Source: Alphaproteobacteria bacterium UBA7488
GTDB taxonomy: Bacteria; Pseudomonadota; Alphaproteobacteria; CAAHEQ01; UBA3637
Direction of reading: 5' to 3'
Length of the DNA stretch: 6,879 nucleotides
Assembly (NCBI GenBank): GCA_002477185.1
Contig: DLOI01000009.1
Coordinates: forward strand, 17,123-24,001
A model generated the notes under the pieces. It had not been told where the DNA came from. It did not search any database and was given only the letters and a program-made list of their open reading frames with translations. A program made the translations under genes and the position numbers. Positions 1 to 5,964 of this stretch are shown here, piece by piece; the first letter of the stretch is position 1, and every line of letters starts with the position of its first letter.

Positions 1-32
1 CCCGCCATCATTTCTTTGTTTTCTTGTTTCAT
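1..32 (-). CDS. 5' end of an unidentified gene, cut by the left window edge
   Basis: Only about ten codons are visible. Reading leftward from an ATG at 32-30, the peptide begins MKQENKEMMA and is still open at base 1. The start is supported by a GAAGGG Shine-Dalgarno sequence at 45-40, seven bases before the ATG, and by a possible divergent promoter at 61-89. The polar, lysine- and glutamate-rich start suggests a cytosolic protein without a signal peptide, but no family can be named from so little sequence. It is transcribed divergently from the M48 protease gene. The presence of a gene is likely; its identity is unknown. Confidence 0.5.
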   Translation of the reverse strand, partial: MKQENKEMMA

Positions 33-39
33 ATAAAAA

Positions 40-45
40 CCCTTC
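40..45 (-). promoter_or_regulatory. Ribosome binding site of the left-edge gene
   Basis: GAAGGG on the minus strand lies seven bases before the ATG at 32-30. It is the main reason for believing that the short open frame at the left edge is a real gene start. Confidence 0.5.
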
Positions 46-60
46 AATTTTTCTTTTATC

Positions 61-89
61 ATTTGACAAGATTATGCATGAATTGTCAA
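61..89 (-). promoter_or_regulatory. Possible promoter of the left-edge gene
   Basis: On the minus strand a perfect TTGACA -35 hexamer at 89-84 is followed, after 17 bases, by TCAAAT at 66-61, which matches four of six positions of the -10 consensus. Transcription would begin near base 54, leaving a leader of about 22 bases that contains the GAAGGG ribosome binding site. The -35 hexamer is strong and the -10 hexamer weak, so this is a tentative call. Confidence 0.35.
63..89. repeat. Inverted repeat TTGACAA-N13-TTGTCAA
   Basis: Perfect seven-base arms at 63-69 and 83-89 are separated by 13 bases that contain ATGCAT near the centre. The right arm, read on the minus strand, is the -35 hexamer of the possible leftward promoter. 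The dyad may be an operator between the two divergent genes, or it may simply be two back-to-back TTGACA-like hexamers. No known regulator site was recognised. Confidence 0.4.
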
Positions 90-108
90 GCATTCTTTAT
101 TATTTTTA

Positions 109-137
109 TTGACGCAGGCTATTTTTTTAACTAGCCT
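109..137 (+). promoter_or_regulatory. Possible promoter of the M48 protease gene
   Basis: TTGACG at 109-114 (five of six positions of the -35 consensus) is followed after 17 bases by TAGCCT at 132-137, a poor -10 hexamer matching only three of six positions. If it is real, transcription would start at about 143-145, on or next to the ATG at 144, giving a leaderless or nearly leaderless mRNA. That fits the absence of any ribosome binding site before the gene. The weak -10 keeps confidence low. Confidence 0.25.
116..137. repeat. Inverted repeat AGGCTA-N10-TAGCCT before the M48 gene
   Basis: Perfect six-base arms at 116-121 and 132-137 flank a T-rich 10-base spacer and end seven bases before the ATG at 144. 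The right arm coincides with the proposed -10 hexamer, so a protein bound to this dyad could block transcription. It could also form a small RNA hairpin if transcription starts further upstream. It lacks a T-run after the stem, so it does not look like a terminator. Confidence 0.4.
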
Positions 138-143
138 TAATAT

Positions 144-1442
144 ATGAAATATTTATTGTGCATCTTTTTATGCGTGTTATCTTTTTCGGGAACGGCTCGT
201 GCTTTATCCATTGTACGCGATACTGAAGTTGAAGGCATTTTAAATTCTTATGCGCGCAAAATTTTTGCAGCGGCAGGTTTGGATCCGGCTAATGCGGAAG
301 TTGTTTTGATAAACGATAATACCATTAACGCATTTGTTGCCGGCGGACAAACAATATTTGTTCACACGGGCTTGATTACTAATGCTACAAGTGTAGATGA
401 CGTCGTATTTGTATTATCGCATGAAACGGGGCATATTGTCGGGGGTCATGTCGTGCGCGGCATTGAACAAATGAAAAACGCTCAGTCCACTGCCCTGATT
501 TCGACCGTTTTAGGCGGTTTGGTAGCTGTAGCCGGAGGGCGTCCTGACGCAGGTATGGCTGTTATGATGGGTGGGCAAGGTTCGGCCTTGGGACTTTATT
601 TATCCTATCGGCAAGTGGAAGAAAGTTCGGCGGACAGAACTGCGGTCGACATTATGCACAAAACGGGGTACTCTTTGATGGGTTTTAGTAACACAATGCG
701 TCAAATACAACTGACGGAACGGCTAAATGCCTCTCAAGAAGCCGGCGCATACTTAAACACTCATCCAGTTACGAAGGACCGTATCCGTGACATGGAACGC
801 TTTACGGCAAATGCTAAACCGCCCCATTATGATGCCCCTTTTGAAATGGCAAAAGCAAAGCTTATCGGTTTTTTATATACGCCAAAAAAAACGCGCGAAA
901 TTTATAAGGAAGAGACCCTCCCCGGCAAATATGCCTTAGCCATCGCACTATACCGTGATAAAAAAATTGCGCAGTCGTTACAAAAAATTGATGAACTCAT
1001 TGCTTTGCAACCGGACAATCCGTTTTTTTATGAGCTGAAAGGCCAATTTTTATTCGAAACGGGTCGTGTTGATGAAGCTGCCAAAGTTTATGAAAAAGCT
1101 GTCAAGTTATTGCCCAGGGCACCTCTGATTCGTTTGGCTCTAGGACAGGCTTTGAGCGAGAGCGAACAAAAACAAGCGCCCGAAAAAGCCGTCTTTCACT
1201 TATCGCGTGTGGTCACGCAAGATGCCTATATTCCTGAAGCATGGCGATTACTTGCCATAGCATATGGGAAAAATAAGAACATACCGATGGCCGATTACGC
1301 GATGGCGGAATATTACCAACTTATCGGCAACACGAAAGAATCCCGCCGTTTGGCACAGCGCGCATTAAAAGGCGTTAATCCAGGAACGCCCGCGTATTTG
1401 CATCTGCAAGATATTTTGGCAACCTCACAAAACAAAAAATGA
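144..1442 (+). CDS. Exported M48 family zinc metalloprotease with TPR-like C-terminal domain (BepA/YfgC type)
   Basis: A predicted periplasmic zinc endopeptidase of 432 residues. Residues 1-20 form a Sec signal peptide with a cleavage motif ending in ARA. The M48 domain spans roughly 25-225: the zinc motif HETGH is at 93-97, the third ligand is probably E160 in an ExxAD motif (E160-D164), and the NTHP segment at 205-208 matches the conserved histidine region of this family. A Gly/Met-rich segment at about 117-150 lies between them. Residues from about 262 onward form helix pairs resembling TPR repeats, clearest at about 291-325. This matches the architecture of E. coli BepA, which is somewhat longer and works in outer-membrane protein and LPS-transporter quality control; the same role here is inference. 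An in-frame TAA at 138-140 rules out a longer start. No ribosome binding site is visible before the ATG. It converges on hydF and shows no functional link to it. Confidence 0.9.
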   Translation: MKYLLCIFLCVLSFSGTARALSIVRDTEVEGILNSYARKIFAAAGLDPANAEVVLINDNTINAFVAGGQTIFVHTGLITNATSVDDVVFVLSHETGHIVGGHVVRGIEQMKNAQSTALISTVLGGLVAVAGGRPDAGMAVMMGGQGSALGLYLSYRQVEESSADRTAVDIMHKTGYSLMGFSNTMRQIQLTERLNASQEAGAYLNTHPVTKDRIRDMERFTANAKPPHYDAPFEMAKAKLIGFLYTPKKTREIYKEETLPGKYALAIALYRDKKIAQSLQKIDELIALQPDNPFFYELKGQFLFETGRVDEAAKVYEKAVKLLPRAPLIRLALGQALSESEQKQAPEKAVFHLSRVVTQDAYIPEAWRLLAIAYGKNKNIPMADYAMAEYYQLIGNTKESRRLAQRALKGVNPGTPAYLHLQDILATSQNKK

Positions 1443-1456
1443 TTGTGCCATAATAC

Positions 1457-1474
1457 CTTTTAAAGATTTAAAAG
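1457..1474. repeat. AT-rich inverted repeat between the convergent M48 and hydF genes
   Basis: CTTTTAAA at 1457-1464 and TTTAAAAG at 1467-1474 are perfect arms separated by two bases, 14 bases after the M48 stop codon. A run of six T begins at 1482 on the plus strand. It may act as a weak terminator for the M48 transcript, but the stem is almost pure A/T, the loop is too tight for full pairing, and the T-run does not directly follow the stem. The rest of the 100-base convergent spacer shows nothing clearer. Confidence 0.25.
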
Positions 1475-1542
1475 AATAATATTTTTTATGGTTGCCGCTT
1501 TTTTTAAGAGAGAAAAAATTACAGTAGGATATTCTATATATT

Positions 1543-2688
1543 CTAAAATGTTAACCGCGCAATATCGCCCAAACGGCATTTTGTTAATGCCAGCCCAAAA
1601 TTTGTAATGGCTATGCCTTGTGATAAAGCTGTTTGAATACGGTTTTGAACTTCTTTGGGTGTTAGAACACAACCACCGCATTGTAAAATTAATCTATAGC
1701 CTGTTAAATTTTCCGGTAACGTTTTACCATGTGCAAATTCAAAAATTAAGGTTTTACCAGTGTAATTTTCCAAAATTTTAGGAATCATAGCTTTGGCAAT
1801 ATCATCTTCACGCGTTGTATGAACGCAGCTTTCGGCAATTAAAATTTTATCGTTGTCATTTAATGCATCAATCATCACCAATCCATCCAACAACACCGAA
1901 AAATCCCCCTTCATGCGCGCAAATAAAATTGAAAAAGTTGAAACTTTTTGCGAAACAGGCACCTGTTTTAAAACCTCTTTCACTACCTTTGAATCGGTAA
2001 TAATCAAATCATAATTTTGACTGGATAAAGCTTTGGGCAATTCTTCCAATGCGATACAAGTTATAAATACATGCCGGTCGATTAATTCACGTATCATTTG
2101 AACCTGAGGCATTATTAATCGTCCCTTTGGCGCCGAGTCATCTTGCGGCATAACCAGTAAGATTTTATCATGCTTTTGAACAATACCTTCCAACAATTTT
2201 TTATCAGGCATTTGTTTTAAATGTTTTACAATTTGACCGAGTAAATTTTGAACGCTTTTTTTGCTTAAAGTATTTATTGAAAGTTTCCAATTATCATACT
2301 GATATAAATCATTTTTATTGTACACAATAATATATGGAATTTTAAAAGAATTGATATAATCCAACACCTTACAATCGATTGGCGTCAATTCGTTTGACGT
2401 CACAACCAACACAGCTAAATCGGCATTTTTCAACGTTTTAAGCGCCGCTTTTTCACGTTCAATCCCAAGGGGGCTTTCATCCCCAAACCCTGCCGTATCA
2501 TAAAGTTGAACGGGCCCGAAATCCAAAATTTCAAATGCCTTTGAAACGCTGTCCGTCGTTGTGCCGTCAATATCGGAAATGATTGAAATTTCATCGCCGA
2601 GAATTGCATTGATTATTGAGGACTTGCCGACATTTGTCCGTCCGACAAAGACAATTTTTTTCCTCATCCCAATCGGTGTTTGTTGCAT
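1543..2688 (-). CDS. hydF: [FeFe]-hydrogenase H-cluster maturation GTPase HydF
   Basis: HydF is the scaffold GTPase that receives the two-iron subcluster precursor and transfers it to apo-hydrogenase. The 381-residue protein has the three expected parts. The N-terminal GTPase domain has the P-loop GRTNVGKSS at 16-24, the switch threonines at 43-45, DTAG at 64-67 and NKND at 124-127. The central dimerisation domain carries the family-typical APKGRLIMPQV segment at 187-197. The C-terminal cluster-binding domain has C288-x-H290, 46 residues, then C337-x-x-C340, fitting the HydF CxHx(46-53)CxxC motif that binds a [4Fe-4S] cluster. It is slightly shorter than characterised HydF proteins of about 400 residues. 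The G5 region near 137-141 looks divergent. The ATG at 2688 is preceded by GAGGAG and is preferred over the internal ATG at codon 8. It is last in the hydG-hydE-hydF operon, 63 bp after hydE. Confidence 0.96.
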   Translation of the reverse strand: MQQTPIGMRKKIVFVGRTNVGKSSIINAILGDEISIISDIDGTTTDSVSKAFEILDFGPVQLYDTAGFGDESPLGIEREKAALKTLKNADLAVLVVTSNELTPIDCKVLDYINSFKIPYIIVYNKNDLYQYDNWKLSINTLSKKSVQNLLGQIVKHLKQMPDKKLLEGIVQKHDKILLVMPQDDSAPKGRLIMPQVQMIRELIDRHVFITCIALEELPKALSSQNYDLIITDSKVVKEVLKQVPVSQKVSTFSILFARMKGDFSVLLDGLVMIDALNDNDKILIAESCVHTTREDDIAKAMIPKILENYTGKTLIFEFAHGKTLPENLTGYRLILQCGGCVLTPKEVQNRIQTALSQGIAITNFGLALTKCRLGDIARLTF

Positions 2689-2693
2689 AAAAA

Positions 2694-2699
2694 CTCCTC
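2694..2699 (-). promoter_or_regulatory. Ribosome binding site of hydF
   Basis: GAGGAG on the minus strand sits five bases before the ATG at 2688-2686. It is the best Shine-Dalgarno match in the window and fixes the hydF start. It suggests that hydF is translated independently of hydE, from which it is separated by 63 AT-rich bases with no recognisable promoter. Confidence 0.75.
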
Positions 2700-2751
2700 A
2701 AAATGACTATTTTTTAGTTATATCATGAAATAAAAATTTATAAAAGCAAAT

Positions 2752-3750
2752 TTATGTATATTCATATTTTGACCGTCCAAAATCAAATCCGGGTTTTAAT
2801 CCAAGCTTTAAAATTACATCAACCAAATTTTTTAAATCGGTTAATTTTTCAGTGAATGCTGTATTTTTCCCTTGATACAAAGCATAATCATGGCGGTATT
2901 TATCCGGCGTATAGGATAACATTAACACATTGGCACCACGTTTTAACCCTTTTTCTTTAGAGTTGCTATCCAAAGAAGCACATGCTGAAGCCACCGGGAT
3001 ATTAACATCAGGTGCCATTAAACGGTAAATGGCCATAGCGCGGTAAACTAAATCCATGTCACCGTTTAAATGTTGTTCTAGTGGTGTATGTTGAGCACGC
3101 ACAAAAGGTGTTAATGAAAACATATGAACGCCGATTTGGACCAATTCAAGCAAATCAGCCGCCAACATTTTTGTTGTATACCCCGGCAATCCGGCAATAA
3201 AGCCTGAACCGACCTGATACCCTAAATTTTTTAAATTTTCAACGCACTTGATACGCGGCTTTAATTCATACCCTGGATGCAAAACACGATATAATTCATC
3301 TTGCAATGTTTCAACCTTTAACAAATATCTGTCTGCGCCAGCCTCTTTCCATAACCGATAAGTTTCCTTAGGTTTTTCCCCCATTGATAACGTGATATCT
3401 GCGCCCGTTTCATCTTTTATCTTATGGCAAATTCGCGCAATTTCAATGTCGCTGACAGCTTCGCTTTCGCCCGACTGAATCACAATGCTTTTAAGGCCTT
3501 GCGCCTTAATTTGACGCGCAGTTGCCACGATTTCATCAACAGTCAAAGTGTATCTTTTAAGCTTTTCATTTTGTGCTCGAATACCGCAATATAGGCAATT
3601 ACGCGCACAAATATTCGTACATTCTATAATACCGCGCAAATAAACTTCATCGCCATAGGCATTTGTTTTCGCCTCATCGGCTTTCATGTACAACCAGTTA
3701 TCCGCCCTGCCCATAAGCAAAGCGTAAATTTCATCAAAAGTAAATGTCAT
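2752..3750 (-). CDS. hydE: [FeFe]-hydrogenase H-cluster radical SAM maturase HydE
   Basis: HydE is a radical SAM enzyme that acts on the cysteine-bound Fe(CO)2CN product of HydG on the way to the two-iron subcluster of the H-cluster. With the ATG at 3750 the protein has 332 residues. Numbered this way, the radical SAM motif C48-ARN-C52-LY-C55 binds the catalytic [4Fe-4S] cluster, and the following QSGE (about 92-95) and LSMGE (about 121-125) segments are typical of HydE. The C-terminal triad of cysteines that binds a second cluster in some HydE proteins, such as that of Thermotoga maritima, is absent; that cluster is known to be dispensable. The frame extends to a TTG at 3765, but AAAGG at 3770-3766 directly abuts it, so ATG 3750 or GTG 3756 is more likely. 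The gene overlaps the end of hydG by 17 bp (23 bp from GTG), which suggests translational coupling. Confidence 0.95.
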   Translation of the reverse strand: MTFTFDEIYALLMGRADNWLYMKADEAKTNAYGDEVYLRGIIECTNICARNCLYCGIRAQNEKLKRYTLTVDEIVATARQIKAQGLKSIVIQSGESEAVSDIEIARICHKIKDETGADITLSMGEKPKETYRLWKEAGADRYLLKVETLQDELYRVLHPGYELKPRIKCVENLKNLGYQVGSGFIAGLPGYTTKMLAADLLELVQIGVHMFSLTPFVRAQHTPLEQHLNGDMDLVYRAMAIYRLMAPDVNIPVASACASLDSNSKEKGLKRGANVLMLSYTPDKYRHDYALYQGKNTAFTEKLTDLKNLVDVILKLGLKPGFDFGRSKYEYT

Positions 3751-5122
3751 TGGCACCGGTAGCAACCTTTGTCAGTTGTTGTTCGATTTTTTCTTTTTGT
3801 TTGGAATGCTCAACCATTTTACGCACCAAATCCAACCCGGCCGTTTTCGTTTTGTGAGAAGCATAATCACGCAGATATTCCGAAAAAGTAAAAACGGCAT
3901 TGGGAAAGCAAAAATCTTTGATAAAGGCCTTTTTGGCCAAGCCCATGAAATGTTCCCCAACACGTTTTTTGCGATAACATCCGGTGCAAAATGACGGAAT
4001 ATAGCCCAAATTTGTCACCAAATCATAAATGACTTCATCCAAACTTCTTTCATCGGCCACATCAAATTGCGCTCTATCAAAATCATCGGTCATTGAATCA
4101 TGATAACCGCCCGGAGAAACCTTAGACCCTGCTGACAATTGCGATATGCCAAGCTTCAACAATTCCATACGCAAAGATGCCTTTTCACGCGTCGAAATAA
4201 TCATACCGACATAAGGCAATGCCAAACGTGTGACCGCCACAATTTTTTTCAAGTCTTCATCCGAAACTTTATGTGGCGGATTAAAAGACATATCGCTGCC
4301 ATGCGCGGGTTCCAAACGCGGAAAAGAAATAGTATGCGGCCCGACGCCGTAAGTTGCCTCCATAACCTGAGCATGTTTAATAAGCGCAATTGTATCATAT
4401 TTGTAATCGTACAAACCATATAAAACGCCCATGCCGTAATCTTCAATACCCCCTTCATATGACCTGTGATGAGCATATAAACGCCACAAATAATCTGCTT
4501 TTTTGCCCGAAATATGGACTTTTTCGTAAGTTGGTCGATGATAGGTTTCTTGAAAACATTGAAATGTACCGATATGAGCCGTGGATAAAATTTTAAAGTC
4601 TGCCACACTCATCGGCGCAATATTCATATTGATGCGACGAATTTCCCCACTCGGAGGCGTTTTGACGGCATAACAAGCTTCGACATCTTCAACCAATTGT
4701 TCGGGCTTGTAAGGTGTTTCACCATATACTAACAACAACCGCTTATGGCCTTGGCGCTGTAAGATAGCCGTCTCTTCTTGCAATTGTGCTTTCGTCAGAT
4801 GGCGGCGGATAAGTTCTTTATTATCTTTTCGAAAACCGCAATATAAACAATTATTGGCGCATGTATTGCTGACATACAGTGGGGCAAATAAAACCATACG
4901 GTTGCCGTAGATATATTGTTTAATCTGGCGTGCCGTTTCAAAAATTTCTTCCCACAATTCATAGTCTTTCAAATTCAACAACGAACCGACTTCATTTAAG
5001 GTTAAGCCCTTATGTTCGGCAGATTTGCATTTGGAAATTATATCGCGAATTTTATTTTTCTCGGGAATTTGATTGATGGCTTTATCAATTTCTTCCTCAT
5101 TAATAAAACTTTCATACGACAT
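3734..5122 (-). CDS. hydG: [FeFe]-hydrogenase H-cluster radical SAM maturase HydG (tyrosine lyase)
   Basis: HydG cleaves tyrosine with SAM to p-cresol and dehydroglycine, and converts the latter to the CO and cyanide ligands delivered as an Fe(CO)2CN unit. From the ATG at 5122 it has 462 residues, close to the usual 470 or so. The radical SAM motif C88-ANN-C92-LY-C95 is followed by a ThiH/HydG-like barrel, including QETYHRPTYEKVH at 191-203. The C-terminal motif C379-x2-C382-x22-C405, which binds the second cluster where CO and cyanide are made, is intact; this separates HydG from the thiamine enzyme ThiH. The open frame continues upstream to 5254, but that extension crosses the promoter and is unlike the family. 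AAAGGGG at 5138-5132 is nine bases before ATG 5122 and only three before ATG 5128, so 5122 is preferred. It is first in the operon, and its TGA overlaps the start of hydE. Confidence 0.97.
   Translation of the reverse strand: MSYESFINEEEIDKAINQIPEKNKIRDIISKCKSAEHKGLTLNEVGSLLNLKDYELWEEIFETARQIKQYIYGNRMVLFAPLYVSNTCANNCLYCGFRKDNKELIRRHLTKAQLQEETAILQRQGHKRLLLVYGETPYKPEQLVEDVEACYAVKTPPSGEIRRINMNIAPMSVADFKILSTAHIGTFQCFQETYHRPTYEKVHISGKKADYLWRLYAHHRSYEGGIEDYGMGVLYGLYDYKYDTIALIKHAQVMEATYGVGPHTISFPRLEPAHGSDMSFNPPHKVSDEDLKKIVAVTRLALPYVGMIISTREKASLRMELLKLGISQLSAGSKVSPGGYHDSMTDDFDRAQFDVADERSLDEVIYDLVTNLGYIPSFCTGCYRKKRVGEHFMGLAKKAFIKDFCFPNAVFTFSEYLRDYASHKTKTAGLDLVRKMVEHSKQKEKIEQQLTKVATGANDIYF
3766..3770 (-). 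promoter_or_regulatory. Ribosome binding site of hydE inside the end of hydG
   Basis: AAAGG on the minus strand lies within the last codons of hydG. Its spacing is zero bases to the in-frame TTG at 3765, nine to GTG at 3756 and 15 to ATG at 3750. The spacing rules against TTG. It favours GTG, whereas codon preference favours ATG, so the start remains ambiguous by two codons. Confidence 0.5.
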
Positions 5123-5131
5123 ACTCATAAG

Positions 5132-5138
5132 CCCCTTT
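5132..5138 (-). promoter_or_regulatory. Ribosome binding site of hydG
   Basis: AAAGGGG on the minus strand decides the hydG start. It is nine bases before the ATG at 5122 and three before the ATG at 5128. It argues strongly against the in-frame ATG codons at 5254 and 5230, which lie upstream of this site. Confidence 0.65.
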
Positions 5139-5147
5139 CTTAATTCA

Positions 5148-5176
5148 ACTTTAAACTTCAATATCGTACGTGTCAA
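5148..5176 (-). promoter_or_regulatory. Probable sigma70-type promoter of the hydGEF operon
   Basis: On the minus strand a perfect TTGACA -35 hexamer at 5176-5171 is followed after exactly 17 bases by TAAAGT at 5153-5148, four of six positions of the -10 consensus. Transcription would start near 5141, leaving a leader of about 19 bases that holds the AAAGGGG ribosome binding site. No convincing FNR-type palindrome or sigma54 site was found in the divergent region, so oxygen control cannot be claimed from the sequence. Confidence 0.55.
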
Positions 5177-5270
5177 GGAAAATAGTGTTTTTTTGAAACT
5201 TAACCTTATAGAAAAAATTAAATAAATCATATTATTATGCAATCGGATAAACACTCAAAATTATACTGAT

Positions 5271-5299
5271 TTGACTTTAACGGAAAAATAGGTTAGAAT
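5271..5299 (+). promoter_or_regulatory. Probable sigma70-type promoter of the 194-residue protein gene
   Basis: TTGACT at 5271-5276 (five of six) and TAGAAT at 5294-5299 (five of six) are separated by exactly 17 bases. Transcription would start at about 5306, followed by AAAGG at 5312-5316 and the ATG at 5324. This is the best promoter match in the window. It points away from the hydG promoter, with about 95 bases between the two -35 hexamers. Confidence 0.65.
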
Positions 5300-5323
5300 T
5301 GGCGCTTATTTAAAGGCAGAAAA

Positions 5324-5908
5324 ATGAGCGAAATTAAACTCACTAAAACCCATATCCCTGAAAACGGCCGTTACGATTATGCCTATTGTATTGATGTGCC
5401 CAATAAAAAAGGGATGAAATCATACACAATTTTTGGATATGATTCTCCTAAAATGCATCCTGGCAATTTACAAATGGATACAAAACATCCGGAATTATCC
5501 TACTTCATGCGTGATGAAATCGGCATCTATGCTAGGTTATTTAATAGGGACATTTTGACAGTTGCCGACGAAAACGGCGATTTAATCCTGTCATTCAATC
5601 GTTTGGAAGCAAAACCCAAAATCGTCATATATCAAGAACCTGAAACCCCTTTTATTCACCTTTTATCTGCCAAAGATGCAAAACAAGCAGGATTTATTTA
5701 CGAAAACAAATCCCCGACAGCGCAGAAAAGGAATAATATAAAAAAAGGAATTTCTTTTTTATTGGCCGCTTCTGCTTTATTCGGCAGTTGTAAATACGCT
5801 GACACACATTCGCAAGAAATTAAAGAAACAAGCGCCCCTTTAATTGAAAAAATCACCGGAGCATTTTGTTCATTTAAAGAAGTTCTTGACAATCAAATTC
5901 ACCGCTAG
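5324..5908 (+). CDS. Hypothetical protein, soluble N-terminal part and late hydrophobic segment
   Basis: I do not recognise this 194-residue protein. Residues 1-120 look like a soluble mixed alpha/beta domain rich in charged and aromatic residues, with no known motif. A basic stretch (K135, R136, K140, K141) leads into the hydrophobic segment GISFLLAASALFGSC at 142-156, followed by a polar tail of 38 residues. It could be membrane-anchored with the N-terminal part in the cytoplasm and the tail outside. The segment from about 139 to 156 resembles a lipoprotein signal peptide ending at C156, although F at -3 is not canonical. The start is well supported by AAAGG at 5312-5316, seven bases before the ATG, and by a good upstream promoter. 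It is transcribed alone, divergent from hydG and convergent with the ABC permease. Neither its function nor any link to hydrogenase maturation can be stated. Confidence 0.75.
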   Translation: MSEIKLTKTHIPENGRYDYAYCIDVPNKKGMKSYTIFGYDSPKMHPGNLQMDTKHPELSYFMRDEIGIYARLFNRDILTVADENGDLILSFNRLEAKPKIVIYQEPETPFIHLLSAKDAKQAGFIYENKSPTAQKRNNIKKGISFLLAASALFGSCKYADTHSQEIKETSAPLIEKITGAFCSFKEVLDNQIHR

Positions 5909-5964
5909 GACAGAATTTCAAGTCCTTTGCTATTATATTTCGTTTTGAATATATTTGATTTTCC

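Noticed and set aside
1460..1681. 73-codon minus-strand frame overlapping the end of hydF
   Set aside because: It runs in another frame over the conserved C-terminal region of hydF, has no recognisable motif, and continues into AT-rich spacer; it is a chance open frame.
2689..2751. Separate promoter or terminator between hydE and hydF
   Set aside because: The 63 bases are strongly AT-rich with a trivial ACTA/TAGT stem and no paired -35 and -10 hexamers; only the ribosome binding site is supportable.
3776..4608. Several open frames of 63-119 codons within hydG on both strands
   Set aside because: They lie entirely inside the well-conserved hydG coding sequence and show no protein-family features.
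5123..5254. N-terminal extension of hydG to the ATG at 5254
   Set aside because: It would add 44 residues unlike any HydG, read through the probable promoter at 5148-5176, and ignore the ribosome binding site at 5132-5138.
5235..5262. Possible FNR/FixK-type box upstream of hydG
   Set aside because: On the minus strand TTGAG-N4-TATCC resembles only the left half of TTGAT-N4-ATCAA; the right half does not match.
5907..5926. Hairpin AGGAC-N10-GTCCT in the spacer between the convergent 194-residue protein and permease genes
   Set aside because: The stem has only five base pairs, the loop is 10 bases, it begins within the stop codon and no T-run follows, so it is not a supportable terminator.
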